Source: Staphylococcus durrellii (GTDB taxonomy: Bacteria > Bacillota > Bacilli > Staphylococcales > Staphylococcaceae). Taken from it: a stretch of DNA of 64,000 nt. The position numbers and the translations under genes are program-made. Below, piece by piece: positions 41,002-49,803 of this stretch. The stretch is from NCBI RefSeq assembly GCF_015594545.1, contig NZ_JADIIO010000001.1, positions 1,116,001 through 1,180,000 on the forward strand, written 5' to 3'. The notes below the pieces were generated by a model that was not told where the DNA came from, ran no database searches, and saw only the letters and a list, made by a program, of their open reading frames with translations. How positions within the stretch are numbered: the stretch's first letter is position 1; every line of letters begins with the position of its first letter.

Positions 41002-42264
41002 ATGAATTACCTAGACAGCTTATATTGGATACATGAGCGTAATAAATTTGGAATTAAGCCAGGCGTCAAAAGAATGCAATGGATGTTAGCAAAATTGAAT
41101 AATCCACAACTCAGAATTAATGGTATTCATATCGGTGGAACAAATGGTAAAGGTTCCACTGTAGCTTATATTCGTTCGGCTTTAGTTAATAATGGCTATC
41201 AAGTTGGTACTTTTACTTCTCCTTTTATTGAGACATTTAATGAACGCATTAGTTTAAATGGGCATCCAATCACAGATGATGAGCTTGTGAATTTAGTAGA
41301 AATTGTAAAACCTGTTAGTGAAGCATTAGAATCAGAAACTGACTTAGGTATAGCAACTGAATTTGAAGTCATCACTACAATGATGTTTGTTTATTTTGGT
41401 GAAATAAATCCTGTAGATTTTGTAGTTATTGAAGCGGGATTAGGCGTTAAAAATGACTCAACTAATGTTTTTAACCCGATTTTAACCATTTTAACGAGTA
41501 TCGGTTTAGATCATACTGATATTTTAGGCGAGAGTTATGTAGATATTGCCAAAGACAAAGGTGCTATAGTTAAATCTAATACGCCAATTATTTATGCAGT
41601 TAAAAATGATGAGGCATTAAAAGTTATACGTCAGAATGCCAAATTAAATGAAGCTAAAGCGATTGAACTTGATAGAGATATTATCATAGTATCTGAAGGT
41701 GATGAGTTTACTTATCGCTATAAGAATTATGAATTAGAAACATTAGTTTTAAATATGTTAGGTGAGCATCAAAAAGAAAATGCTGCTTTAGCAATTACAG
41801 CATTACTAGAATTAAACGAAGAAGGTAGTGTTGATTTAGATTTCAACAAAATGATTGATGGTATTGAAAGTGTAAATTGGAGTGGCCGTATTGAACGTAT
41901 AAAACAAGATCCTTTAATGATTATTGATGGGGCACATAATAATGAAAGTATAGAGGCACTCATAGACACGATTAAAAGTTATTATCATCTTGATAAAGTA
42001 GATATACTATTTTCGGCAGTAAAAGGAAAACCTATAAACGAGATGTTAGGTCAATTGACAGCAATTATTCAAAACCTGTATATTACAGAATTTGATTTTC
42101 CCAAAGCTATGACTAAAGAAGAGATTAGCGACGAAATTGATTTTGAATCTAAAGAACTTGTTGACGACTATGCATCCTTTATTGAAAATTATAATGGCTC
42201 TGCATTAGTTATAACTGGCAGTTTGTATTTTATAAGTGAAGTAAAATCAAAAGTTAATTTTTAA
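41002..42264 (+). CDS. folC: bifunctional folylpolyglutamate synthase/dihydrofolate synthase
   Basis: Adds glutamate to dihydropteroate and to tetrahydrofolate, keeping folates in the cell. Mur-ligase fold with P-loop IGGTNGKGSTVAYIRS, the loop GTFTSPFIETFNERI and the C-terminal segment WSGRIERIKQDPLMIIDGAHN. Length 420 residues. The start is ATG after TAGGAG, directly behind valS, an arrangement conserved in Bacillales. Confidence 0.95.
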   Translation: MNYLDSLYWIHERNKFGIKPGVKRMQWMLAKLNNPQLRINGIHIGGTNGKGSTVAYIRSALVNNGYQVGTFTSPFIETFNERISLNGHPITDDELVNLVEIVKPVSEALESETDLGIATEFEVITTMMFVYFGEINPVDFVVIEAGLGVKNDSTNVFNPILTILTSIGLDHTDILGESYVDIAKDKGAIVKSNTPIIYAVKNDEALKVIRQNAKLNEAKAIELDRDIIIVSEGDEFTYRYKNYELETLVLNMLGEHQKENAALAITALLELNEEGSVDLDFNKMIDGIESVNWSGRIERIKQDPLMIIDGAHNNESIEALIDTIKSYYHLDKVDILFSAVKGKPINEMLGQLTAIIQNLYITEFDFPKAMTKEEISDEIDFESKELVDDYASFIENYNGSALVITGSLYFISEVKSKVNF

Positions 42265-42270
42265 TAATAC

Positions 42271-42312
42271 AAACCGTTTAATTAATAATGTTTAATTAGA
42301 CGGTTTTTTATT
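42271..42312 (+). terminator. intrinsic terminator of valS-folC
   Basis: AAACCGTTTAATTA / TAATTAGACGGTTT stem with one mismatch and a T run. Confidence 0.85.
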
Positions 42313-42448
42313 GTGGTTGGATAAATATACTTGATTATTTGAATAATGAGAATTAGCTTCTTGTCTACATAGTATGGTGCTATAATTTAACTAGTTCAAC
42401 TTATTTATGATTACTTACCTAGCTATTAAAAGTAGAGGAGTGTGATAG

Positions 42449-43159
42449 ATGTTAACACAGCTTATACTATATCCTGTTGTTTTTAGTTTTTTATTTCAAA
42501 TCACACATATTAAAGAACTATCTTTAAAATATTTATTTTGTCGCTCTAAGTGTGATTTTTGTCAAAAACCTATATCTATAATTTATTTAATACCAATAAT
42601 AAATTTTATTGTATTAAAAGGAAAAACTTTGTGCTGTAAACGAAAATTAAAACAGAGTTATTTTTGGGGAGAATTGTTAGCATGTGGTTTAATAATCATA
42701 TTAAGCATGACAGAATTACCGCTTAAAAATTCTGTTATAATGTTAATTTATTTTAGTTTATTGGTGTTGGCACTTTACGACCTTGAAACATATACAATCC
42801 CAATTCATATACCCATTATTGTACTTATTACTACTATGATTTTAGGACCTTTTTATTATCTTCAAGGATTTGGCATAACTATATTTTTACATTTATTTTT
42901 TTATTGTTGTAAAAATCAAATAGGTTATGGTGATATTTTAATCTTCTCGATGCTATCTTTTTTATTACCTCTACACATTTTTTTCTCTGTAATATGGTTT
43001 ACATTTATAATTAGTGGTTGTTTTTCAATAGCTTATATTATAGTTAAACATTCACTTAATTTAAAAATACCTTTAGTTCCTTTTATATTTTGTGCCTTTA
43101 ATACAGTTGCGCTTTGTTATCCACTTTTAAAATTTGGCGGTGGTATTTTTGAATATTAA
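42449..43159 (+). CDS. comC: type IV prepilin peptidase (competence ComC type)
   Basis: Membrane aspartyl protease (A24 family) that trims prepilin-like proteins such as the ComG competence pseudopilins. The N-terminal cytoplasmic domain carries CRSKCDFC and CC cysteines, as in methylating and processing PilD-type enzymes. The two catalytic aspartates are in [10 protein letters not shown] and [10 protein letters not shown]. 236 residues with about seven membrane segments; apparently intact. The start is ATG after GAGGAGTG. It overlaps radC by 11 bases. The symbol follows the B. subtilis competence name. Confidence 0.85.
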   Translation: MLTQLILYPVVFSFLFQITHIKELSLKYLFCRSKCDFCQKPISIIYLIPIINFIVLKGKTLCCKRKLKQSYFWGELLACGLIIILSMTELPLKNSVIMLIYFSLLVLALYDLETYTIPIHIPIIVLITTMILGPFYYLQGFGITIFLHLFFYCCKNQIGYGDILIFSMLSFLLPLHIFFSVIWFTFIISGCFSIAYIIVKHSLNLKIPLVPFIFCAFNTVALCYPLLKFGGGIFEY

Positions 43160-43826
43160 AAATTTAGCAAATTCTGAAAAGCCTAGGGAGCGTTTACTAG
43201 CAAAGGGGGAGGCGAATCTATCGAATGCCGAACTTATAGCTATTTTATTAAATACAGGGAGAAAAGGTTATTCCAGTATAGATATCGCTAATGAATTATT
43301 AAATAAAGTAGAAAACATAAATTATTTAAAGCAATTGTCTATTTATGATTTAAAGGAGATTAAAGGCATTGGACTCTATAAAGCCATCGTACTTAAAGCA
43401 GCATTTGAACTTGGAATAAGAATGCATTCAGGTAATTTAGAAGCTCAAGTGAAAATTAAAAAACCTGTCGATGTCGCTAATTATTTAATGGGGTACATGC
43501 AACATTTATCTCAAGAACACTTTGTAGCTCTGTTTTTAAATTCTAAGAACATCATTATTAAACAAAAGACAATATTTAAAGGCACTTTAAATTCCTCTAT
43601 TATTCATCCTCGTGAAATATACTGTGAGGCCATTAGATGGTCAAGTCACGCGCTTATAGTTGCACATAATCATCCATCAGGCGACGTTACTCCATCTAAT
43701 GAAGACATAAAAACTACACAAAGATTAGTCGAATGCGGAGATATTTTGGGAATAGGATTATTAGATCATATTATTATTGGTCATAATAACTATTTAAGTT
43801 TAGTAGAAAGTGGTTACATTGAATAG
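43149..43826 (+). CDS. radC: RadC family JAB-domain DNA repair protein
   Basis: Begins with a helix-hairpin-helix region ([19 protein letters not shown], about 70-90) and ends with a JAB/MPN metal-binding domain ([14 protein letters not shown]), the RadC signature. The biochemical role is unsettled. The start chosen is TTG 43149 (LNIKNL), 5 bases after GGCGGTGG and matching the usual N terminus; the frame opens further up at TTG 43134. It overlaps the prepilin peptidase gene, so the two are coupled. 225 residues. Confidence 0.88.
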   Translation: MNIKNLANSEKPRERLLAKGEANLSNAELIAILLNTGRKGYSSIDIANELLNKVENINYLKQLSIYDLKEIKGIGLYKAIVLKAAFELGIRMHSGNLEAQVKIKKPVDVANYLMGYMQHLSQEHFVALFLNSKNIIIKQKTIFKGTLNSSIIHPREIYCEAIRWSSHALIVAHNHPSGDVTPSNEDIKTTQRLVECGDILGIGLLDHIIIGHNNYLSLVESGYIE

Positions 43827-43839
43827 TTTTATTTTTCTT

Positions 43840-43886
43840 TCCCACAAATATTTTTAGCCTAACCTAAAAATATTTGTGAGAAAATA
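43840..43886 (+). terminator. intrinsic terminator of comC-radC
   Basis: CACAAATATTTTTAG / CTAAAAATATTTGTG, a 15-bp perfect stem with a CCTAAC loop; the flanks (TTTTCTTTC, GAGAAAAT) also pair in part. Confidence 0.8.
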
Positions 43887-43935
43887 GAAAATATGTAATA
43901 ATTTAATAATAAAATTATTAAGAAAGGCAATAAAT

Positions 43936-45129
43936 ATGTTAAAGAGATTTAGAAAATTTAAGACATCTTTGAAATATTTAGATTTAGGTATTATTTGTTG
44001 TTTCTTAATCTTAAGTACTATTGGCATTGTAATGGTTTACAGTGCAAGTATGGTTTCGGCCTCAAAAGGTGCTTTGACTGGTGGAATACCTATTCAAGCT
44101 AATTTCTTTATGAAAAGACAATTTGTTTTTGCTATGTTTGGCTTTTTGTTAATTATATTTATGAGTATTTATTTTAATATTAACGCCTTGAAAAAACGAA
44201 ATACTCAAAAGTTTATAGTTTTTGGGACATTATTTTTATTATTACTTACTCAATTAATTGGTAAGGATGTTAATGGTTCAAAAAACTGGGTTAATGTAGG
44301 AATATTTAATTTGCAGTCCTCAGAATTCCTCAAATTGGCCGCTATTTTTTATCTCGCTTTTATCATTGATAGGTTATTGAAAATTAACAAAAACTATAAA
44401 TTGAAAAATTTGATCCCGCCACTTGGTTTGTTAGGAGTAGGCTTAGTGTGCGTGTTAATGCAAGGTGATTTAGGCGGAACATTATTAACTGTAGGCATTA
44501 TTGCTTCTATTCTGATCTATTCAGATATAAAAAATAAAATAAAGCTTCAAATATTATCAATTACAGCGATACCGACTATTATTTATATATTTTACACATT
44601 AGTTTTTGACGCTAATACCTTATACAGAATGAAACGTATAAAAGTATTATTTGACCCATTTAAATATGAAAACGGAGACGGTTATCAACTAACCAATGCA
44701 CTGTTATCTATAAGTAATGGTGGTATTTCGGGACGTGGTTTAGGTAATGGTATTTTGAAATTGGGATATTTACCTGAACCTCATACAGATTTTATATTTA
44801 CAGTTATTGCTGAAGAATTAGGCCTGGTTGGTATAATATTGGTATTGTTATTGTATGCAATTATCATATATAAAGGCTTTTACTACGCTAATAAAACAAC
44901 AAATCATTTTTATAAGCTGATTTGTATTGGCGTAATGAGTTACCTGTTTATGCAAATTTTTATAAATACTGGCGGCGTCTCAGGTTTAATACCTTTGACA
45001 GGCATAACATTGCCATTATTAAGTTACGGTGGCTCATCTATGTTAAGTGTCAGTATAGCTTTAGGAAGTATGTTGGCTGTTATTAGAGAAATAAAAAAAG
45101 ATAGCGAAATTAATCATAAAAATATATAA
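43936..45129 (+). CDS. FtsW-type SEDS peptidoglycan glycosyltransferase
   Basis: SEDS-family polymerase of lipid II with about 10 membrane segments, 397 residues. It reads as FtsW rather than RodA: YSASMVSASKG after the first helix, LQSSEFLKLA, PEPHTDFIFTVIAEELG and IPLTGITLPLLSYGGSSML. Asp285 in PHTDF matches the catalytic aspartate of SEDS enzymes. The start is ATG after GAAAGG. It is separated from mreCD by a terminator and seven small genes. The S. aureus ftsW and rodA loci I know lie elsewhere, so this may be an extra paralogue or a relocated ftsW; I leave the symbol blank. Confidence 0.85.
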   Translation: MLKRFRKFKTSLKYLDLGIICCFLILSTIGIVMVYSASMVSASKGALTGGIPIQANFFMKRQFVFAMFGFLLIIFMSIYFNINALKKRNTQKFIVFGTLFLLLLTQLIGKDVNGSKNWVNVGIFNLQSSEFLKLAAIFYLAFIIDRLLKINKNYKLKNLIPPLGLLGVGLVCVLMQGDLGGTLLTVGIIASILIYSDIKNKIKLQILSITAIPTIIYIFYTLVFDANTLYRMKRIKVLFDPFKYENGDGYQLTNALLSISNGGISGRGLGNGILKLGYLPEPHTDFIFTVIAEELGLVGIILVLLLYAIIIYKGFYYANKTTNHFYKLICIGVMSYLFMQIFINTGGVSGLIPLTGITLPLLSYGGSSMLSVSIALGSMLAVIREIKKDSEINHKNI

Positions 45130-45232
45130 ATACATACATATATACTCATCATATTTCAAAGCAATGTTAAAACAAGCGTATAAAAGCAGTAACAACATGA
45201 AACTAAGTTCTAAATAAGACTAATTAATAAAT

Positions 45233-45275
45233 GGCAACTGTTATTAAAATAAATAGCAGTTGTTATTTTTTAGTA
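45233..45275 (+). terminator. intrinsic terminator downstream of the SEDS gene
   Basis: GCAACTGTTATT / AATAGCAGTTGT stem (one G-U pair), then TATTTTTT. Confidence 0.8.
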
Positions 45276-45745
45276 TTATAATAAAAACATTTAATTAATT
45301 TAGTAATATCAATTCATTTTTACAAATGTATTATATTTATAAAAAACAAACGAAATTAAATTCAAGTTATTTAAGTTTTGATTATGTTAAATTAGTAGTC
45401 TATAGCTTTTATATTGAAATTATGCACAGTATCATTACAACAAAACAACAACTATAGAGCAGGACAAAAATCTTTGATGTACTTTGGAGGTAACAGGTTA
45501 AGCTAAAGACTAAAAGGCAAAGGCTTGTATCCTAGCGAAACGAGCCATACAAGTCATCATTGTTAACAATTCACGAAGTGGACTTCGATATTTACTATGT
45601 TATCATTATTAAATTTAAAAATTTAAAGCATTCGTTTATTTCTATTAGTGTTAAAAAACTTTATCATTTATATATAGGATATATAGTTAACAGCTTACAA
45701 TACTATAATAAGAAGATAATAATTTTTTGAGAAAGGAGGATATAA
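45276..45745. other. long intergenic region with a structured non-coding segment
   Basis: No credible ORF. Between about 45450 and 45600 base composition is richer in G and C and several hairpins are visible: CTTGTAT (45524-45530) with ATACAAG (45547-45553), and CGAAGT/ACTTCG (45574-45587). The run AGAGCAGGACAAAAATCTTT resembles intergenic repeat units common in staphylococcal genomes. It could be such a repeat or a small RNA gene. Confidence 0.45.
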
Positions 45746-46180
45746 GTGCAAAAACAATTAATAGCAACGTTTAAAATTTTAATAGTAAGTGCAATATTGA
45801 CGTTAACCCTTTATTTCTTTTTTTTAGTAACTGATATATTTGGTCATTTTTACAATGCACCTTTACTATTAAATATAGATTTTTTAGCGAATTATCAATA
45901 TATTAATGTGATTGAAGAACTAATCATTCATTTTACTATTACTTTAACTATCGTTATTGTTACAACCATTGTCTATAAGAATTTTAATAACTTTAAACTG
46001 TTATATTTAACATTATTAATGATAGCATTTATTTTATTATATCCTTTGCTCATCACCCTATCTAAACGCAATTTCTTTCATTATGATATTAAGGGATATT
46101 GTATTTGGATAATAGCTCATTTAGTTTTTCTTATACTTTTAAATATAAGTATAAAAAAGTTATTAACCACAAATAAATAA
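45746..46180 (+). CDS. four-helix membrane protein of unknown function
   Basis: 144 residues and strongly hydrophobic, with four predicted membrane segments (about 8-28, 55-77, 84-105 and 119-137) and a short lysine-rich tail. The start is GTG, supported by an AGGAGG ribosome-binding site 7 bases upstream. I do not recognise the family. First of a run of small genes between the SEDS gene and mreC. Confidence 0.65.
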   Translation: MQKQLIATFKILIVSAILTLTLYFFFLVTDIFGHFYNAPLLLNIDFLANYQYINVIEELIIHFTITLTIVIVTTIVYKNFNNFKLLYLTLLMIAFILLYPLLITLSKRNFFHYDIKGYCIWIIAHLVFLILLNISIKKLLTTNK

Positions 46181-46311
46181 AATATTTTCTAGTCAGTAAT
46201 TTTATATATTAAAAGGTATACTTTATAAAATATTCAATAGCATCGAAACCGAATATAAGTTAATATTAATAGTGAAATGATTTATTAATGCGAGGGGAGT
46301 ACAAGAACTAA

Positions 46312-46920
46312 ATGGTAAATTTTCAACAAAATAATAATGTTAAAAAATACAAATGGAATATAATTGTAATCATCATCATTATTCTTGTGTTTTTGGCATT
46401 GGTTTTTACATTATTCTTTGGAACTTATAGTTTTATAAAAAACAACGTGAATTTTAATATTGATCATTCTCATTCTACTAAAAACAAAGAGCAAAGCGAT
46501 AGCGAACCTAAAAATGCCCCTAAAATTAATGTGTTATCCTCTGAATTTAGCAATGATTTTATGCACATTGACAAGCGGAATGGTTATTACGGTATTTCTA
46601 AAGGGATGACTAAAAAAGAAGTCGAAAAGAAACTAGGTCATACCAAGCATATTATACCTATTGCCAGCGTTAAAGCACATAAATATGGAAGTATCGCTAC
46701 GTATTATAATAATGATGATAAGGTAGAGCGTATCTTTGTTGTACCGCATAATATGTCGATCCATAAATTTGAAAGTTATCATGGTCAAGCTACTATTTCT
46801 TATAATCAAAGTGGTAAAGTTTATGATGGTAACCCTAATAATAGTTTCTCAGTTAAAGTATTTACTAATAAAGATGATAAAATTACAGGTATAGAAAATG
46901 TAGACCAAATTGCTAGATAA
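46312..46920 (+). CDS. membrane-anchored extracellular protein of unknown function
   Basis: 202 residues: a short basic N-terminal tail, one membrane segment (about 17-43) and an exposed charged linker. A globular domain of about 120 residues follows, starting HIDKRNGYYGISKGMTKKEVEKKLG. The phrase GISKGMTKKEVEKKLG resembles the start of small lipoprotein and SmpA/BamE-like folds (G-M-T-xx-E-V), which may be convergence. The start is ATG about 13 bases after GAGGGGAG, which is rather far. The function is unknown. Confidence 0.7.
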   Translation: MVNFQQNNNVKKYKWNIIVIIIIILVFLALVFTLFFGTYSFIKNNVNFNIDHSHSTKNKEQSDSEPKNAPKINVLSSEFSNDFMHIDKRNGYYGISKGMTKKEVEKKLGHTKHIIPIASVKAHKYGSIATYYNNDDKVERIFVVPHNMSIHKFESYHGQATISYNQSGKVYDGNPNNSFSVKVFTNKDDKITGIENVDQIAR

Positions 46921-46990
46921 TTGAATTTATTTTAGATTATCAATGCAAAACAAGAATATGGCATTACAATATTATAAAGAGGTACATTAA

Positions 46991-47158
46991 ATGTTTAAAT
47001 TGAAATCAGTATTTTTAACGTTATTTATTATCATAGCAATTATTACAGTTGTGAGTTCAATCCTAGCAAATAACTATATGGTGGCATTATTTACATTCCT
47101 CGTTTTATTTTTAGTTATTATAGATTTTATTGTACGAACAACTAGAAAAAAGCAATAG
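46991..47158 (+). CDS. small two-helix membrane protein
   Basis: A 55-residue frame with two hydrophobic stretches (about 6-25 and 29-47) split by NNY, ending in a basic cytoplasmic tail RTTRKKQ. The start is ATG with AGAGGT 7 bases upstream, and a terminator follows. The arrangement (two helices, positive end) is that of a genuine small membrane protein. No family recognised. Confidence 0.6.
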   Translation: MFKLKSVFLTLFIIIAIITVVSSILANNYMVALFTFLVLFLVIIDFIVRTTRKKQ

Positions 47159-47184
47159 TAGTCACATTTAAATAAACTTCTTTT

Positions 47185-47219
47185 AACCAAATGTTTTTGA
47201 TTAACGTTTGGTTTTTTTA
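47185..47219 (+). terminator. intrinsic terminator after the small membrane protein gene
   Basis: AACCAAATGTT / AACGTTTGGTT stem with one G-U pair, a 7-base loop and seven T residues. Confidence 0.85.
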
Positions 47220-47312
47220 TAGAAAAAATAAAAAGAATTGTATTAATAATCATTTCTTCCAATATAAAAATTGTTATATAATGATGAGTAAATTAATATA
47301 GGAGGTTACATC

Positions 47313-47606
47313 ATGAGTCTAGTCATCTTATTAGGTGTATTATTGCCAGTAATATACTTAATGGTAAAAGTCGTTTCAAATACATATATAAATAAACAAA
47401 TTGTGCTATACACTATGGTGATTGCGGTAATAGGAATGTTGATTTCTGCGATTACTATGGCTTTAGCAGGTAAGACTACACATGTACCGTACTACTTTAT
47501 TGCTAGTTTACTTGTAGGCGTAATTTGGGCTTTAATTTTATGTGGTTGCTATTATTATTATCAAAAATTAAATGACACATTTGGTAATAAAAATAAAGAT
47601 ATGTAA
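47313..47606 (+). CDS. three-helix membrane protein of unknown function
   Basis: 97 residues with three membrane segments (about 2-20, 30-51 and 62-83), the last ending LILCGCYYYYQKL. The start is ATG after ATAGGAGG, a strong ribosome-binding site. Single gene with its own terminator downstream. No domain recognised. Confidence 0.65.
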   Translation: MSLVILLGVLLPVIYLMVKVVSNTYINKQIVLYTMVIAVIGMLISAITMALAGKTTHVPYYFIASLLVGVIWALILCGCYYYYQKLNDTFGNKNKDM

Positions 47607-47635
47607 TAGAGGATAATTAAAATTAGTTGCAAAAT

Positions 47636-47676
47636 AACAACGTTTCCGGTTATTCTTTTCATTTGGAAACGTTGTT
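47636..47676. terminator. hairpin between convergent small genes
   Basis: AACAACGTTTCC / GGAAACGTTGTT, a 12-bp perfect stem with a 17-base loop, seven bases beyond the minus-strand gene; probably serves both strands. Confidence 0.75.
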
Positions 47677-47682
47677 AATATT

Positions 47683-47865
47683 CTAAAATTGTATTAAATT
47701 AAAATATTGATGGAAATGGTCCATAATCCATAATATTCCTTGGTATCCTAAATATATACATAAAATGATTATACCTACTGATATCAGGAAACGTAATATG
47801 GATAAGCCAACTTTGAAGAATAGAATGACTAATAAAGCTATTAGTATTATCGATAAAATGCTCAT
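47683..47865 (-). CDS. small two-helix membrane protein, minus strand
   Basis: 60 residues, almost wholly hydrophobic: two segments (about 2-20 and 25-46) and a short aromatic tail. The start chosen is ATG 47865, with AAAGGGAG 8 bases upstream on the minus strand; the GTG at 47874 directly abuts that site. The good ribosome-binding site and convergent terminator support a real gene. The only minus-strand gene of this cluster; function unknown. Confidence 0.6.
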   Translation of the reverse strand: MSILSIILIALLVILFFKVGLSILRFLISVGIIILCIYLGYQGILWIMDHFHQYFNLIQF

Positions 47866-48006
47866 CTTGTTCACTCCCTTTAATAATATTTTACAATTTT
47901 ATAACAGCATAAACATCGGTCCTAAGTTAGGATTTAAATAAGCCTACGGTCTGATTACAAATACAAATATAATAAATTATAATTCATTTGAAAAGGAGGT
48001 TATTGA

Positions 48007-48465
48007 ATGAGGTTTATTTTCAGCGTTATAAAAAATATTATAGCAGTAGTTGCAATTATAGCTATCGTCTTTTTTGCTTTGAAATACGCGCCTTTCTTGA
48101 AAGAACAAGAATGGAACCCTCTTCATGAAAATAAGCCTACATTTAAAGATAGCCCTGCAGATCCACAAATGAACAATGGTAAACGATATTCACTTGAAAG
48201 TAACGACTTATTAAATAATGTTCCGGCAAGCCAAAGTAAAAAAGTTTTTAATTGGGCCAATAAAAAAGAATTTATGTCAGTTTCTGGATTAGAACGTATG
48301 GGGTATAATGATAAATATATTGTCGGTCAAAGACAAGATAAATTTATCATCTATAAATTTGGTTCTGACTCTATGCGAGTATATACTACAGAAATAGAGA
48401 TGGAACTAGATTTAGCTAAGTTAGGACAGCACATTAAATTAAAACCTCAACAATCTTATGAGTAA
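48007..48465 (+). CDS. membrane-anchored protein, DUF4930-like
   Basis: 152 residues: one N-terminal membrane anchor (about 5-26), then an extracytoplasmic domain with a proline-rich start (LKEQEWNPLHENKPTF) and a compact C-terminal half (SGLERMGYNDKYIVGQRQDKFIIYKFGSD). The start is ATG after AAAGGAGG. The overall layout recalls the staphylococcal DUF4930 family; that name is from memory and not verified. Confidence 0.7.
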   Translation: MRFIFSVIKNIIAVVAIIAIVFFALKYAPFLKEQEWNPLHENKPTFKDSPADPQMNNGKRYSLESNDLLNNVPASQSKKVFNWANKKEFMSVSGLERMGYNDKYIVGQRQDKFIIYKFGSDSMRVYTTEIEMELDLAKLGQHIKLKPQQSYE

Positions 48466-48534
48466 GGCGTTTGAATTTAAAAATCAAATACGTTACCTTT
48501 ATAGTGTAAATAGAGAAAAGGTTGGTGTCTAAAT

Positions 48535-48690
48535 ATGAGTGAACAATCTAATGACAAAAAAGCGGACGAACAAGCAAAAGCACAAAACTTATTCGCACGT
48601 TGGCGCAAAGAAGAAACTTTGTATAAAGAAGATGAAAAAGATACGCAAGCTGAAGATAAAACGAGCGATGAACAGAAAAAAGAAAGCTAA
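48535..48690 (+). CDS. small highly charged protein
   Basis: A 51-residue protein rich in Lys, Glu, Asp and Gln, with a single hydrophobic-aromatic patch LFARWRKEETLY in the middle. The start is ATG with AAAAGG about 13 bases upstream, and a terminator follows within 10 bases. The whole gene region and the terminator position support it over the overlapping longer frame in another phase. Function unknown; it looks soluble and largely disordered. Confidence 0.6.
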   Translation: MSEQSNDKKADEQAKAQNLFARWRKEETLYKEDEKDTQAEDKTSDEQKKES

Positions 48691-48696
48691 TGCTTT

Positions 48697-48728
48697 AAAG
48701 AACTTGGATAACCAAGTTCTTTTTTTTG
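48697..48728 (+). terminator. intrinsic terminator before mreC
   Basis: AAAGAACTTGG / CCAAGTTCTTT stem with a 4-base loop and eight T residues. Confidence 0.9.
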
Positions 48729-48960
48729 AAAAAAATTATTATTCATTAGCTACTTTAATTACGCTTTTACAAAGGAATATTGTTATAATAAAATTAATCA
48801 TTTTTATTTAGTGAGGGTAATGTAAACATTTTGTTGACTAAAATCTTCTATGTAAAATAAAGTGCTTGTGAATATTAAAGTAACACTTTATTTCGTATCA
48901 TGAGTAATATAAAATGATAAGTGATTATTAAATTTTAGTGTGCTAATTGAGGTGTTTAGT

Positions 48961-49803
48961 TTGTCGAAGTTTTTTAAAAATAACAAATTGGTTGTTATTT
49001 TATGTGCAATAATTATTTTCATATCCTTAATTGGAATATCATTAAGGTCTCAATCTCAATCGCATGCTGAACAGTATGTTGGAGATTCTGTTTCATTTGG
49101 TCAAAGGGTAGTAAGTTATCCTGTTCAATTCGTTACGGGTTATATCGATGATTTGTTTATGAGTAATAAAGATAAAAAACCGTCAAATAAAGAAAAACAA
49201 TTGCAAGCTGAAAACGAACGGTTAAAAGCTGAAAATAAAAAATATAAAAAAGAATTAGATATTGAAGATATATCAAAATATGAACCAATATCTAGTACTG
49301 TTATATCTAGAAACCCCGATCGATGGATGAATACATTAGTAATTAATAAAGGCTCAAAAAATGGCGTGAAAAGCAATATGGCTGTTATGACGTCAGAAGG
49401 ACTTGTTGGTAGAATTTCAAAAGTTAACCAATTCTCTTCACAAGTAGACTTAGTTTCTACAAATACAAGATCAAACCGTTTATCAGTAAATATTCAACAT
49501 GATGGTAATAACGTATTTGGTTTAGTAAATCAATATGATGCTAAAAATGCAGAACTAGTAATTTCAGATATTAATAATAAAGATAAAGTTAAAAAAGGTG
49601 ACAAAGTTGTTACGAGTGGTTTAGCTGATCAGTTACCTAGTAATTTATATATAGGTGAAGTTACTAAAGTTGAAAATGATAAATATGGTTTATCAAAAGA
49701 AGTGAAAGTTAAACCGGCTGCATCACTTTCTGATATAAATCACGTTTATGTAGCTAAAAGAGATGCTAAAACGCAACATGATAACGAAAGTGGTGTTAAT
49801 TAA
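48961..49803 (+). CDS. mreC: cell shape-determining protein MreC
   Basis: Membrane-anchored scaffold of cell-wall synthesis complexes. One membrane segment (about 11-29), a coiled coil (about 70-100, LQAENERLKAENKKYKKEL) and two beta-barrel lobes with NKGSKNGVKSNMAVMTSEGLVGRI. The start chosen is TTG 48961 (SKFFKNNK), 6 bases after TTGAGGTG; the frame extends upstream without a better site. 280 residues. Its stop overlaps the mreD start. Staphylococci are spherical and have no MreB, yet keep mreCD. Confidence 0.92.
   Translation: MSKFFKNNKLVVILCAIIIFISLIGISLRSQSQSHAEQYVGDSVSFGQRVVSYPVQFVTGYIDDLFMSNKDKKPSNKEKQLQAENERLKAENKKYKKELDIEDISKYEPISSTVISRNPDRWMNTLVINKGSKNGVKSNMAVMTSEGLVGRISKVNQFSSQVDLVSTNTRSNRLSVNIQHDGNNVFGLVNQYDAKNAELVISDINNKDKVKKGDKVVTSGLADQLPSNLYIGEVTKVENDKYGLSKEVKVKPAASLSDINHVYVAKRDAKTQHDNESGVN

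Noticed and set aside
47074-47262. 62-residue minus-strand frame
   Set aside because: It runs across the terminator at 47185 and antisense to the small membrane protein gene, with no ribosome-binding site.
48539-48811. 90-residue lysine-rich frame
   Set aside because: It overlaps the better-supported 51-residue gene in another phase and runs through a strong terminator at 48697-48728; its composition reflects frame-shifted reading.
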